Source of the DNA: Bacillus sp. SA1-12
GTDB taxonomy: Bacteria; Bacillota; Bacilli; Bacillales; Bacillaceae
Reading direction: 5' to 3'
Length of the DNA stretch: 64,000 bases
Assembly: GCF_000981385.1 (NCBI RefSeq)
Contig: NZ_LATZ01000018.1
Span: 26,287 to 90,286, forward strand
The notes beneath the pieces are model-generated. The model did not search any database, was not told the origin of the DNA, and was given only the letters and a program-made list of their open reading frames with translations. Numbering within the stretch: position 1 is the stretch's first letter; the number at the start of each line of letters is the position of its first letter. Positions 27,768-36,850 of this stretch are shown here, piece by piece. Made by a program: the position numbers and the translations under genes.

Positions 27768-29132
27768 TTAGAATTTTGCTTGATAGTTTGTTAATTCCCA
27801 AGTGTGTACAGCAGTACGATAGCTGTCCCACTCAGCTTTTTTAGCTGCAACATATTCACCAAATACGTGGTCGCCTAATGTTTTACGGCCAATTTCACCG
27901 TTTTCTAATTCAGCAACCGCTGCTTCTAAGCTTCCTGGAAGGTTTTCGATACCTAATTCAGCACGACGTTCTTCAGACATATGGAAAATATCGTCGTTAA
28001 TAGAAGCTGGTGCTTGTAATCCATTTTCAATTCCATCAAGACCTGCTGAAGCAATAACAGCAAATGTTAAGTATGGATTTGAAGATGGATCTGGACAACG
28101 AAGCTCAACACGAGTTGCCATGCCTTTTTTCGCAGGAATACGAATCAATGCAGAACGGTTAGATGCTGACCAAGCGATATAGCAAGGCGCCTCATATCCT
28201 GGAACTAAACGCTTATAAGAGTTAACAAGCGGATTAGTAACCGCTGCAAAGCTTTTAACATTTTCAATTAAACCAGCAATAAATGAATATGCTTCTTGTG
28301 ATAATTGCAATTCGTCAGTTGGATCGAAGAATGCATTCTCACCGTCTTTAAAGAATGACATATTAACGTGCATGCCGGATCCGTTAATTCCAAATACTGG
28401 TTTTGGCATAAATGTTGCATGCAAACCGAATTTTTGTGCGATTGTTTTAACAACCCATTTATATGTTGTAGACATATCAGCTGCGCCAAGAGCATCTGCA
28501 TATTTAAAGTTAATTTCATGCTGGCCTTCTGCTACCTCATGGTGAGATGCTTCAATTGTAAAGCCCATTGCTTTTAATGCACGGTAGATTTCTAAACGAA
28601 CTCTTTCACCTAAATCCTTTGGTGATGGTTCGAAGTAACCGCCGTTATCACCTAATTCCATTGTTGGATTTCCGTTTTCATCTGCTTTGAATAAAAAGAA
28701 TTCTAATTCAGGACCAACTGAGATGGAATAGCCTTTATCTGCAGCGCGTTCAACAGTCTTTTTTAACACATTGCGTGTATCACCTTCAAAAAGAGTTCCG
28801 TCCGGGTTTGCTGCTGAACAAAGGAAACGCGCTTCTGAATATCCTTCTTCAACTGTCCAAGGTAATACTGCAAACGTTGCTAAGTCTGGAATTAAGTATA
28901 AATCTGATTTATTGATTGGCGAAAAACCTTTTACTGAAGAACCATCGAACATTTGCTTTCCTGCAACAACATCATCAAATTGATCAACAGTTACAGTAAT
29001 ATTTTTAAGAATCCCTTCAATATCTACGAATTGAAGATGTATAAGTTCTACGCTTTTCGTTTTAATTGTCTCTTTAATTTGAGAAAGAATTTCCGTATCA
29101 TTTTTTTGATTTGAAATAACCGCTTCAGCCAT
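27768..29132 (-). CDS. glnA: Glutamine synthetase, type I
   Basis: The enzyme makes glutamine from glutamate, ammonia and ATP. Motifs: FDGSSVKGFSPINKSD, GPELEFFLF, the ATP site KPVFGINGSGMHVNMSFF, and RIPAKKGMATRVELRCPDPSSNPYL. I use ATG 29132 (454 residues), nine bases after GAGAGG; the frame reaches a TTG at 29153 upstream of that site. It is about ten residues longer than the usual Bacillus GlnA and has no glnR before it, so it may be a second glutamine synthetase. A sigma-A promoter is visible upstream. I could not find a clear TnrA/GlnR box. Confidence 0.93.
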   Translation of the reverse strand: MAEAVISNQKNDTEILSQIKETIKTKSVELIHLQFVDIEGILKNITVTVDQFDDVVAGKQMFDGSSVKGFSPINKSDLYLIPDLATFAVLPWTVEEGYSEARFLCSAANPDGTLFEGDTRNVLKKTVERAADKGYSISVGPELEFFLFKADENGNPTMELGDNGGYFEPSPKDLGERVRLEIYRALKAMGFTIEASHHEVAEGQHEINFKYADALGAADMSTTYKWVVKTIAQKFGLHATFMPKPVFGINGSGMHVNMSFFKDGENAFFDPTDELQLSQEAYSFIAGLIENVKSFAAVTNPLVNSYKRLVPGYEAPCYIAWSASNRSALIRIPAKKGMATRVELRCPDPSSNPYLTFAVIASAGLDGIENGLQAPASINDDIFHMSEERRAELGIENLPGSLEAAVAELENGEIGRKTLGDHVFGEYVAAKKAEWDSYRTAVHTWELTNYQAKF

Positions 29133-29177
29133 GTTAGATAACCTCTCATTCAATGTCGATTTTTATAACATGGGTTT

Positions 29178-29206
29178 ATTATATTTAAAGATTGTAAATT
29201 TGACAA
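29178..29206 (-). promoter_or_regulatory. Sigma-A promoter of glnA
   Basis: On the minus strand TTGTCA (29206-29201), 17 bases, TATAAT (29183-29178). The start codon is 46 bases further on. Confidence 0.75.
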
Positions 29207-29349
29207 GTGTTTTTCTATTAAATTTTCTGTATTTTTATAAAATTATCTAGTAAAGCGTTTACAAAATCCCAAACCATTTTCCTTTGCTTTATTTTGTTAC
29301 TTTCTCTTTTTCTATTGTCTATTAAAACTTGTTGTCAATTACTGGTTCA

Positions 29350-29398
29350 GGATCCCCTCTATATAGGGAGGAATCCCTTATCCGCAAGAACTCTTGCG
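29350..29398. other. Pair of strong hairpins in the glnA-catE intergenic region
   Basis: GGATCCCCTC/GAGGAATCC (29350-29377) and CGCAAGA/TCTTGCG (29383-29398) are back to back. They lie upstream of both identified promoters, so they are not in either known leader. No T-run follows. The rest of 29154-29650 holds only the promoters listed. Confidence 0.5.
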
Positions 29399-29576
29399 AC
29401 GTCCCTACTCTTCCATTTAATAGAGATCGCTTCTTATACATAACACTGCATTTCAATATTACAGGGAAATCAACAATTTTTTTACCTAACTTTTATATTA
29501 GAAAAGAATGGTTATATATAAATACCCATGCATTTTTATTCATTGCTGCTCTATTAACAGAGATATCATTAATTTC

Positions 29577-29623
29577 TTGACGTAAACAATTTACTATTAT
29601 ATACTTACTATCAAAAAGTAAGT
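29577..29623 (+). promoter_or_regulatory. Promoter and overlapping operator of the catE-like gene
   Basis: TTGACG (29577-29582), 17 bases, TATACT (29600-29605). The inverted repeat ACTTACT-N7-AGTAAGT (29603-29623) overlaps the -10 and start point. The layout and TACT/AGTA half-sites resemble targets of the HxlR-type regulators YodB and CatR that control catE in B. subtilis. Confidence 0.65.
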
Positions 29624-29650
29624 TTATTATTTTTAGGGAGGTCGCTATCC

Positions 29651-30499
29651 ATGAATTTTCATCGCCAACCGAACACTTATGTAAGTGAAGTTCATCTTAA
29701 AATCAGCCATTTAGATCAATCGATACAATTTTATAAAGAAATTATTGGTTTAAAAATTCTTACGAAAACCGATAAAGTCGCACATCTTACAGCAGACGGA
29801 AAAACAACGCTAGTCGTTCTTGAGGAAATCAATCACCCTATTCGAAACACAGGAAGAAAGACTGGATTATATCATCTAGCTCTTTTGTTGCCAAATCGAA
29901 TGGAATTGGCAAATGTCCTTTATCACCTGCTAAAATCGGGATATCCCCTTCAAGGGGCATCTGATCACCTTGTTAGTGAGGCCCTTTATTTAGGAGATCC
30001 TGATGGAAATGGGATCGAAATTTATGCTGATCGTCCAGAAGATACTTGGAAAAAAAATGACGGTACCATTGAAATGGCCACCCATCCGCTTGATGCTGAG
30101 GATTTATTATCCCAAAGGAGCAGTGAAACTTTTATTGGCTTACCATCTGAAACGATTATGGGCCATATCCATCTTCAGGTCTCATCTATTCAAGAATCAG
30201 AGGAATTTTACCAGGCACTAGGGTTTCGGGCAGTAAATCGGTACGGACATCAAGCTTTATTTATTTCAACTGGGGGTTATCATCACCATATCGGCCTAAA
30301 TACATGGCAAAGTGCAGGAGCATCTGCACCAACTGAAAATGAAGTTGGCTTAAAAACATTTACCATTACATTTCCAAGTGATGAAGAACGAAAAGCTTCT
30401 ATTGAAAAACTAGAAAAAATAGGCGCAAAAATTTCTCTTGAAGATAACCAGCAAATAACATTTGATCCATCTAAAAATAAAATCATTTTATCAATATAA
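29651..30499 (+). CDS. catE: VOC-family catechol 2,3-dioxygenase-like protein
   Basis: The 282-residue protein holds two vicinal-oxygen-chelate modules (8-130 and about 165-280). Metal-ligand candidates are the His in SEVHLKI, the His in MGHIHLQV and the Glu in GNGIEIYADRP. Bacillus CatE cleaves catechols and protects against quinone and thiol stress. Length and two-module form match CatE; the operator over the promoter supports stress control. Another glyoxalase-like activity remains possible. GGGAGG precedes ATG 29651. Confidence 0.75.
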   Translation: MNFHRQPNTYVSEVHLKISHLDQSIQFYKEIIGLKILTKTDKVAHLTADGKTTLVVLEEINHPIRNTGRKTGLYHLALLLPNRMELANVLYHLLKSGYPLQGASDHLVSEALYLGDPDGNGIEIYADRPEDTWKKNDGTIEMATHPLDAEDLLSQRSSETFIGLPSETIMGHIHLQVSSIQESEEFYQALGFRAVNRYGHQALFISTGGYHHHIGLNTWQSAGASAPTENEVGLKTFTITFPSDEERKASIEKLEKIGAKISLEDNQQITFDPSKNKIILSI

Positions 30500-30577
30500 A
30501 TCTCTGGGCTGTCTAAAAGAGTTTATTCCATTTAGTGAATGTTCCGTTTTCAGGTGCTTTCTTAATAAAAGACATAA

Positions 30578-30609
30578 GAAATGACGTATGAATTGGCATA
30601 CGTCATTTC
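30578..30609 (+). terminator. Terminator of the catE-like gene
   Basis: GAAATGACGTATG (30578-30590) pairs with CATACGTCATTTC (30597-30609). Confidence 0.8.
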
Positions 30610-30743
30610 CTTTATTTATCAAAGAATTTGGAGTTATTAATGATTATTGACATAGCAATTGACATCTATTTTTATGACGGACATTAAGTATTGTACAATT
30701 AAATTAAAAAGCAATTAAATCCCTCACTAATGAGGGGCATATC

Positions 30744-30932
30744 CTATTTATCTTGTGCAAGTTCTTTTCTATTGGGAGCAAGTGGCGGCTGTTCTAACCA
30801 CTTGTTTTTCACCATAATATCGAACCAGTTTTTGGTCGTTCCTTCACTGTGGCGAGTTTTGCTTTTATTATTACCATTTTCAATGGCAAAGCTAGTGTCA
30901 TTTCGGCACGATTTTTCGGAAAAGCACCTCAA
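30744..30932 (-). pseudogene. C-terminal remnant of a DUF3231/CotF-like protein
   Basis: On the minus strand, the last 32 codons include KNWFDIMVKNKWLEQPPLAP and NRKELAQ, which is the conserved end (IMIKNGWLEQPP....RDELA) of DUF3231 spore-coat-like proteins. Nothing matching the remaining 150-300 residues is upstream, and there is no ribosome site. It is therefore a decayed fragment. The stretch 30933-31096 shows nothing further. Confidence 0.5.
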
Positions 30933-31096
30933 AACGGAACCATTTATCCATCTAGACAGGTTTTTTTATGTCAAATAATTTCTTCCATTAAATGAAACAA
31001 TAAAATAATCCCTCCTCCCTTTCATCGGCAGAACCCCCTTCCTAACACCCAAATTAAATTTCAATGTAACTTTCTCCCTATTTTTAATAAAACCTG

Positions 31097-31152
31097 TAGA
31101 CTTTGTGCAAAATTTAACATATAATGCAATTAACAATTAACATTTTGTTAAT
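31097..31152 (+). promoter_or_regulatory. Promoter and NrtR operator of the NAD salvage operon
   Basis: TAGACT (31097-31102), 17 bases, TATAAT (31120-31125). Just downstream, ATTAACAA-N8-TTGTTAAT (31129-31152) is a perfect 8-8-8 palindrome at the likely transcription start. NrtR repressors bind such palindromes near their own genes. Confidence 0.72.
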
Positions 31153-31178
31153 TAAAAGAAACCAAATAGGAGCGTACC

Positions 31179-31958
31179 ATGTCTAATAAAGAAACATTAG
31201 AACAATATGATCACAAACAATTTCGAACACCTGATGGGTACACCTCTGATATTGCTGTTTTCACGATTCTTTCTTCTAAAGTAAAAGAATTTAAGCCGCC
31301 GCAAATGGCGTTAATGCTGATGCTTATTAAAAGAGCGAAATTAAATGCTGAGGGGCACGCAAATATTGAAGCAGGAAAATGGGCATTACCTGGCGGATTT
31401 GTTCAACCAAATGAATCAGCATTAGAAGCAGCAAAACGAGAACTTGAAGAAGAAACGAGCGTAAATAGCATTCATATTAAGCATTATGGCGTCTATGACC
31501 AACCGGGCAGAGATCCTCGCGGCTGGATTATCTCAAATGCACATTATGCGATAGTACCTGAGCATGAGTTAGCTAAACGCAGAGCAAATGATGATGCAGA
31601 AGATGTAAAACTTTTTTCTGTTGATGAAGTGCTGTCGCTTGATTTAGCCTTCGACCACCGCCAAATTATTGAAGATGCAATCGCAGTTATCAAGCACGAC
31701 TTATTGCAGACAACGGTTGCAAGGAATTTTTTACAGGATCATTTTACGTATTCTGAATTACAGGCTGTTTTAAAAACAGTCACGAATGACCCTGCTATTA
31801 CGAGTGATCAGGCTTTCTCAAGGAAAATAAAAACACTTCCTTTTATTGAAGAAGTTCCGGGTCAAAAAACACAACGAACATCAAAGACTCCTACACAACT
31901 CTATCGCTTTACAAATGAAATGAATATCGTAAAACCGATATACACCGCCAGATATTAA
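31179..31958 (+). CDS. nrtR: NrtR, Nudix-related regulator of NAD metabolism
   Basis: The 259-residue protein has an N-terminal Nudix domain (box at residues 72-94: GGFVQPNESALEAAKRELEE) and a C-terminal winged helix (about 170-235, HFTYSELQAVLKTV). NrtR represses NAD genes and is released by ADP-ribose. The Nudix box departs from the catalytic consensus at its final glycine (EETSV), suggesting ligand sensing more than hydrolysis. It is the first gene of nrtR-pncA-pncB-nadD-nadE, with a palindromic operator just upstream. Confidence 0.9.
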   Translation: MSNKETLEQYDHKQFRTPDGYTSDIAVFTILSSKVKEFKPPQMALMLMLIKRAKLNAEGHANIEAGKWALPGGFVQPNESALEAAKRELEEETSVNSIHIKHYGVYDQPGRDPRGWIISNAHYAIVPEHELAKRRANDDAEDVKLFSVDEVLSLDLAFDHRQIIEDAIAVIKHDLLQTTVARNFLQDHFTYSELQAVLKTVTNDPAITSDQAFSRKIKTLPFIEEVPGQKTQRTSKTPTQLYRFTNEMNIVKPIYTARY

Positions 31959-31990
31959 CCAATCTGTTGGACACTAGGAGGATTAAAACG

Positions 31991-32542
31991 ATGAAAAGAG
32001 CTTTGATAAATATTGATTATACGGTTGATTTTGTCGCGGATAATGGTGCCTTAACATGTGGAAAACCGGGTCAGGAGATTGAAGAACACATCGTAAAGTT
32101 AACAAATGAATTTATTGATCATCAAGAGTTTGTTGTCTTTGCTATTGATGTTCATAATCAGGGAGATACCTTTCATCCCGAAACTACGTTATTTCCTCCT
32201 CACAATATCAAGGATACAGAAGGCCGCAAGCTTTTTGGAAAATTAGAACAGGTTTATCAACAAAATAACCAAAAAGAGCATGTTTATTGGATGGATAAAA
32301 CACGATACAGTGCTTTTGCGGGAACAGACCTTGAGTTAAAACTTCGGGAACGAGGTATAACAGAGCTTCATCTTGTCGGTGTATGTACAGATATTTGTGT
32401 TTTGCATACAGCTGTTGATGCTTATAATAAAGGATTTAAAGTGGTTGTTCATGAAAAAGCAGTAGCAAGCTTTAATGAGCAAGGCCATAAGTGGGCGTTA
32501 ACACACTTTAAAACATGTTTAAATGCTACAATAATTGAATGA
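31991..32542 (+). CDS. pncA: Nicotinamidase
   Basis: PncA deamidates nicotinamide to nicotinate. From ATG 31991 (eight bases after AGGAGG) it has 183 residues, the usual length. The cysteine-hydrolase triad is visible: Asp9 in NIDYTVDF, the Lys in WMDKTRYSAF, and the Cys in VGVCTDICVLHTA. Metal-binding Asp and His are in AIDVHNQGDTFHPE. The frame extends eight codons upstream of this ATG, through the ribosome site. Confidence 0.95.
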   Translation: MKRALINIDYTVDFVADNGALTCGKPGQEIEEHIVKLTNEFIDHQEFVVFAIDVHNQGDTFHPETTLFPPHNIKDTEGRKLFGKLEQVYQQNNQKEHVYWMDKTRYSAFAGTDLELKLRERGITELHLVGVCTDICVLHTAVDAYNKGFKVVVHEKAVASFNEQGHKWALTHFKTCLNATIIE

Positions 32543-32588
32543 AATAAGAACATTTGAGAAATATGATTTTTAGCAGGAGGATTCAAGG

Positions 32589-34070
32589 ATGATGAATACC
32601 TATAATGATGATAGCTTGGCACTTCACACAGATCTTTATCAAATAAATATGACAGAATCTTATTGGGAAGATCATTTACACGACCGGAAAGCGGTATTTG
32701 AAGTTTATTTCCGAAAGCTTCCATTTGGAAATGGCTTTGCTGTTTTTGCCGGACTTGAAAGGATCATTCAATACCTTCAAGATTTTCATTTTAGTGAATC
32801 AGATATTGACTATTTACGGAATGAATTAGGTTATAAGGACGACTTTCTATTATATTTAAAAAATCTTCGCTTTACAGGAAATGTCTATTCGGTGATCGAA
32901 GGTGAAATGGTCTTTGGCAATGAGCCGATTATTAGAATTGAAGCTCCATTAGCGGAGGCACAGCTGATTGAAACAGCCATTCTGAATATCGTAAATTACC
33001 AAACGTTAATTGCTACGAAAGCGGCGAGAATTAAACTTGTTGCCGGTGAGGATACTGTAATGGAATTTGGCACCAGACGAGCACATGAATTGGATGCGGC
33101 CATCTGGGGTACGAGAGCAGCATTTATAGGAGGCTTTGATGCAACCTCAAATGTCAGAGCAGGTAAATTATTTGGAATCCCTGTTTCCGGAACGCATGCA
33201 CATGCATTTATTCAAGCTTATAAGGATGAATATATTGCCTTTCATAAATATGCTCGACGTCATAAAAGCTGTGTGTTCCTTGTTGATACGTACGATACAT
33301 TAAAGTCAGGCGTCCCTAACGCCATCAGAGTTGCAAAGGAATTGGGCGATCAAATTGAATTTAAAGGCATTCGCCTTGATAGCGGCGACTTAGCCTACCT
33401 ATCTAAAGAAGCAAGAAAAATGCTGGATCAGGCAGGTTTCCATGATACAAAAATAATCGCTTCCAATGATTTAGATGAAGAAACAATGATTAACCTTAAA
33501 TCACAAGGAGCAAAAATCGATATATGGGGAATTGGCACCAAACTGATTACTGCCTATGACCAGCCTGCATTAGGTGCCGTTTATAAGCTTGTTTCGATTG
33601 AGGATGAAAACGGACAAATGCTTGATACGATTAAAATAAGCGGCAATCCTGAAAAAGTGTCCACTCCGGGCCTAAAAAAGGTTTATCGGATCATTAATAG
33701 GTTAAACAATAAATCAGAAGGTGATTATATTACCCTCTTCCATGAAGATCCTGAAAAAGAAGGAAAAATAAAAATGTTCCATCCTGTTCATACATTCATC
33801 AGCAAGTTTGTCACTAATTTTGATGCAAAAGAACTCCATTGCCCCATTTTCCAAAATGGCAAACTTGTCTATGACACGCCAACGATCAGGCAAATGCAAG
33901 CCTACACGATGGAAAATTTACAATTACTGTGGGATGAATATAAGCGCGCCCTTCATCCAGAGGAATATCCTGTTGACCTTAGCCAAGCGTGTTGGGATAA
34001 CAAAATGAAAAATATTGAAGAGGTTAGACAAAAAGTGAAAAAGATGATTTCAAACCGTACAAATGAATGA
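32589..34070 (+). CDS. pncB: Nicotinate phosphoribosyltransferase
   Basis: PncB joins nicotinate with PRPP to give nicotinate mononucleotide. The 493 residues include LHTDLYQINMTESYWEDHLH, EFGTRRAHELDAAIWGTRAA, the phosphorylated-histidine loop VSGTHAHAFIQAY, and KGIRLDSGDLAYLSKEARKM. AGGAGG precedes ATG 32589. The third gene of the operon. Confidence 0.96.
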   Translation: MMNTYNDDSLALHTDLYQINMTESYWEDHLHDRKAVFEVYFRKLPFGNGFAVFAGLERIIQYLQDFHFSESDIDYLRNELGYKDDFLLYLKNLRFTGNVYSVIEGEMVFGNEPIIRIEAPLAEAQLIETAILNIVNYQTLIATKAARIKLVAGEDTVMEFGTRRAHELDAAIWGTRAAFIGGFDATSNVRAGKLFGIPVSGTHAHAFIQAYKDEYIAFHKYARRHKSCVFLVDTYDTLKSGVPNAIRVAKELGDQIEFKGIRLDSGDLAYLSKEARKMLDQAGFHDTKIIASNDLDEETMINLKSQGAKIDIWGIGTKLITAYDQPALGAVYKLVSIEDENGQMLDTIKISGNPEKVSTPGLKKVYRIINRLNNKSEGDYITLFHEDPEKEGKIKMFHPVHTFISKFVTNFDAKELHCPIFQNGKLVYDTPTIRQMQAYTMENLQLLWDEYKRALHPEEYPVDLSQACWDNKMKNIEEVRQKVKKMISNRTNE

Positions 34071-34116
34071 TCAGTAGACCTGCGTTTTTTCACGAAATAA
34101 TTCATGGAGGTTCACT

Positions 34117-34731
34117 ATGGGGAAAATCGGTATTTATGGATCTTCCTTTGATCCAATTACAAACGTACATCTTTGGACAGCAAGCACAGTCAGACATCGC
34201 TGCAAGCTTGATAAAGTGATTTTCTTACCATGTTCAAGCAAACGAAAAGACAAACAAATGCAAACAGAGGACATTCACCGGTGGAATATGCTGCAAATGG
34301 CGATAGAAAATAACCAGGCTTTCCTTGCTGATGATTATGAAATGAATTTAGAAGCATGGAACATATCGACTTATGAAACATTGAACTATTTTAAAAACAA
34401 ATACAAACATGATACGATTTATTTTATTATGGGTGCTGATCTACTAATTGATATCGGTAAAGGAAAATGGGGAAATTCAACCCTTCTTGTGAAGGAAAAC
34501 AAATTTATTGTCATGGCTAGAGATGGCATCAATATGCTCAAAGCAATCAGCGGCTCCCCTATTTTACGGAATCATGATGATGGAGAAACTTTTCATTTAA
34601 TTGATAAAGGGCTTGCCATGGAGATTAGCTCCAGCTATATTCGTGAGGAGCTTTCGCTTGGCGGAGAACCGCGTTATCTCTTACCAGAATCATGCTATAA
34701 CTATATTAAAGAGCATTCATTATACCAATAG
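34117..34731 (+). CDS. nadD: Nicotinate-nucleotide adenylyltransferase, divergent NadD
   Basis: NadD adenylylates NaMN to deamido-NAD. The 204-residue protein has the nucleotidyltransferase fold with [16 protein letters not shown] at the N terminus and [21 protein letters not shown] near the C terminus. The (H/T)xGH motif reads TNVH, so the usual glycine is missing. Because Bacillus normally has another nadD near yqeK, this is probably a second, operon-specific copy. GGAGG precedes ATG 34117. Confidence 0.87.
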   Translation: MGKIGIYGSSFDPITNVHLWTASTVRHRCKLDKVIFLPCSSKRKDKQMQTEDIHRWNMLQMAIENNQAFLADDYEMNLEAWNISTYETLNYFKNKYKHDTIYFIMGADLLIDIGKGKWGNSTLLVKENKFIVMARDGINMLKAISGSPILRNHDDGETFHLIDKGLAMEISSSYIREELSLGGEPRYLLPESCYNYIKEHSLYQ

Positions 34732-34744
34732 GAGGAATGATCGT

Positions 34745-35563
34745 ATGAACCTGCAAAACCAAATAATGAACGATTTACATGTAAAAGCAACTATTAATCC
34801 TAAGGAAGAAATAGAAACACGAGTTCAATTTTTAAAAGATTATCTAAAGAAAACGGGTGCGAAAGGCTTTGTACTAGGAATTAGCGGCGGGCAAGACTCT
34901 ACCCTATCCGGCCGTCTAGCACAGCTTGCTGTTGAGGAGCTTAGAAATGAAGGCTATGATGCAAAATTTATTGCTGTAAGACTCCCATATGGTATCCAAA
35001 AAGATGAAGATGATGCACAGCTTGCCCTTTCATTTATTAAACCTGATGAAAGCATTGCCTTTGATATTTCAAGTACCGTTGACGCATTTGCGGAGAAATT
35101 TAACACTACAGCTGGTGAAGAACTTACGGACTTTAATAAAGGGAATGTAAAAGCAAGAGTTCGCATGATTACTCAATATGCGATTGGCGGGCAAAACGGT
35201 TTATTAGTGATAGGAACAGACCATGCTGCTGAGGCAGTTACTGGTTTCTTCACAAAATATGGTGATGGCGGTGCAGACCTTTTACCGCTTACCGGTCTTA
35301 CGAAACGTCAAGGTAAAAGCCTGCTGAAGGAACTGGATGCTCCAGAGCGATTATATTTAAAAACACCTACAGCTGACCTGCTCGATAACAAACCTCTGCA
35401 GGCAGATGAAACAGAGCTTGGCATTTCATATGACGAATTAGACGATTATTTGGAAGGGAAACAGGTTATTCAAGAAGCGGCTGAAAAAATTGAAAAACGC
35501 TATCTAGCCTCTCAACATAAACGTGAGTTGCCGACCACTATGTTTGATGGTTGGTGGAAATAA
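34745..35563 (+). CDS. nadE: Ammonia-dependent NAD+ synthetase
   Basis: NadE amidates deamido-NAD to NAD. From ATG 34745 the protein has 272 residues, the same as the short bacterial form without a glutaminase domain. The PP-loop is [18 protein letters not shown]; other motifs are [21 protein letters not shown] and [12 protein letters not shown]. The frame extends 48 codons further upstream into nadD but TAGGAGG at 34730-34736 fixes the start. The last gene of the operon; a terminator follows. Confidence 0.96.
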   Translation: MNLQNQIMNDLHVKATINPKEEIETRVQFLKDYLKKTGAKGFVLGISGGQDSTLSGRLAQLAVEELRNEGYDAKFIAVRLPYGIQKDEDDAQLALSFIKPDESIAFDISSTVDAFAEKFNTTAGEELTDFNKGNVKARVRMITQYAIGGQNGLLVIGTDHAAEAVTGFFTKYGDGGADLLPLTGLTKRQGKSLLKELDAPERLYLKTPTADLLDNKPLQADETELGISYDELDDYLEGKQVIQEAAEKIEKRYLASQHKRELPTTMFDGWWK

Positions 35564-35735
35564 GAAAAGCTCATGGCCCTGCTCAGCCAAAGGCAAATTA
35601 ACGCTTATGAATAGAAAAAGTGTACTTACCGTCCATTCATGAGTAGCTTTTGCCCCTAGAGCAGCTAGGAGCAAGACACAGTAACTAAGTACAAGTTTTA
35701 TGCTTAACTATATTTAAATGACGAAAATATTGTCT

Positions 35736-35826
35736 CAAAAAGGCTGAATCTCCAATGATACTAATATATAGAGGTTCTACTATTCTAGATCCTATATATT
35801 TTTTTCATGGGTCAGTCTTTTTTTGA
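35736..35826 (+). terminator. Terminator / nested inverted repeat after nadE
   Basis: Outer arms CAAAAAGGCTGA and GTCAGTCTTTTTTTG, inner perfect arms AATATATAG (35763-35771) and CTATATATT (35792-35800) followed by TTTTTT. It may be a small mobile palindrome serving as terminator. Other parts of the 35564-35929 gap show nothing. Confidence 0.6.
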
Positions 35827-35929
35827 TTAGTCATCCTATTGCCGCTCTCAAATTACCATATTTATGATATTCTTAATTTAATAGGGCAATTTTACAGAGC
35901 CTTTATCTAAGAATACAGGGGGCGATTAT

Positions 35930-35998
35930 ATGAATTCATCTTTTAAAACAACTAGGGATAATATGGTCAGCGGGGATAACATGTTATCTTCCTATTAA
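35930..35998 (+). CDS. Possible 22-residue leader peptide before the APH-fold kinase
   Basis: GGGGG lies seven bases before ATG 35930. The frame encodes MNSSFKTTRDNMVSGDNMLS plus SY, then TAA at 35996-35998. Six bases later a UUUCCC/GGGAAA hairpin begins that partly covers the ribosome site of the kinase gene. That layout suggests translational attenuation, but the peptide may equally be a chance ORF. Confidence 0.35.
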   Translation: MNSSFKTTRDNMVSGDNMLSSY

Positions 35999-36003
35999 TG
36001 AAG

Positions 36004-36033
36004 TTTCCCCAATCTTTCTAAAAAGGTGGGAAA
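36004..36033 (+). promoter_or_regulatory. Hairpin over the ribosome site of the APH-fold kinase gene
   Basis: TTTCCC (36004-36009) pairs with GGGAAA (36028-36033), trapping the 3' part of AAAGGTGGG, the ribosome site of GTG 36037. Confidence 0.4.
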
Positions 36034-36036
36034 TTA

Positions 36037-36831
36037 GTGATTTCTAATAGCCAATGTAATGAATCAACTGAAAAAATTCTTTCTGAACAAAAAGAAGTCA
36101 GTAAAAAGGCAGACGTTGTGCTCAGGCCTGCAGGAAAGTGGACGAAAAATGTTCATCATGTGTTAAATCATTTACATCGTCATGGCTTCACTCAAGCACC
36201 ACAACTTGTTGGTTCAGGTTTTTCCTCTGACGGACGAGAAGCCTTAACGTATATGAACGGTGATATGATCCACCCCTCCCCCTGGAGCGATGAGGGATTA
36301 TTTGAGTTAGGAAAAATGATACGCTCATTACACGATATAATGAAAGCGTTTCCCCCGTTAGAAAACTCATGCTGGCAGGACTGGTTTATCCATGATATCG
36401 GAAAACCCGTTATCATAAGCCATTGTGATATTTCACCTTGGAATGTTTTAACGAAAAATGGGAAGCCATGTGCTTTCATTGACTGGGAATATACTGGTCC
36501 AGTAGATCCATTAATTGAACTATCTAGGTCATGCTGGCTATTTCCTTATTTAGTTGATGATGATCTTGCCATTTCTCAAGGCCTCCCCTCTCCGCAAAAA
36601 AGAGCCGAACAAGTACGGTTAATCGTGGATGGATATGGTCTTGCTAAAAAAGAGCGCAGCGGTCTTTTCGAAAAAATAATTGAGGTGGTCGTTCACGAAA
36701 CAGCTAACGAAGCAATTGAAGGTAACGTTACATCGGAAAGCGTCGGTCCTCTTTGGGGGTTTGCATGGCGTTCAAGATCGGCTTCATGGATCCTAAAAAA
36801 CCGGGCGGTATTGGAAAACGCGATAACATAA
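36037..36831 (+). CDS. Aminoglycoside phosphotransferase-fold (APH) kinase
   Basis: The 264-residue protein has the APH/choline kinase fold: the catalytic loop SHCDISPWNVL (HxDxxxxN) near residue 128 and the Mg-binding AFIDWEYTGPVDPL near 147-160. The N-terminal lobe is short. APH-fold proteins phosphorylate aminoglycosides, choline, homoserine or sugars; the substrate cannot be read here and resistance should not be assumed. The start is GTG 36037, seven bases after AAAGGTGGG. A leader ORF and hairpin precede it. Confidence 0.78.
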   Translation: MISNSQCNESTEKILSEQKEVSKKADVVLRPAGKWTKNVHHVLNHLHRHGFTQAPQLVGSGFSSDGREALTYMNGDMIHPSPWSDEGLFELGKMIRSLHDIMKAFPPLENSCWQDWFIHDIGKPVIISHCDISPWNVLTKNGKPCAFIDWEYTGPVDPLIELSRSCWLFPYLVDDDLAISQGLPSPQKRAEQVRLIVDGYGLAKKERSGLFEKIIEVVVHETANEAIEGNVTSESVGPLWGFAWRSRSASWILKNRAVLENAIT

Positions 36832-36850
36832 GCACATAAAACGCGATAAA

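Noticed and set aside
29350..29398. T-box or known riboswitch class for glnA or catE
   Set aside because: No T-box AGGGUGGNACCGCG sequence or other class consensus, and both promoters lie downstream of the hairpins.
29329..29580. 83-codon plus-strand ORF upstream of catE
   Set aside because: Covers the hairpin pair and ends at the -35 element; no usable start signal.
34601..34744. N-terminal extension of NadE inside nadD
   Set aside because: Out-of-frame overlap with nadD; the ribosome site at 34730 and the usual 272-residue length fix ATG 34745.
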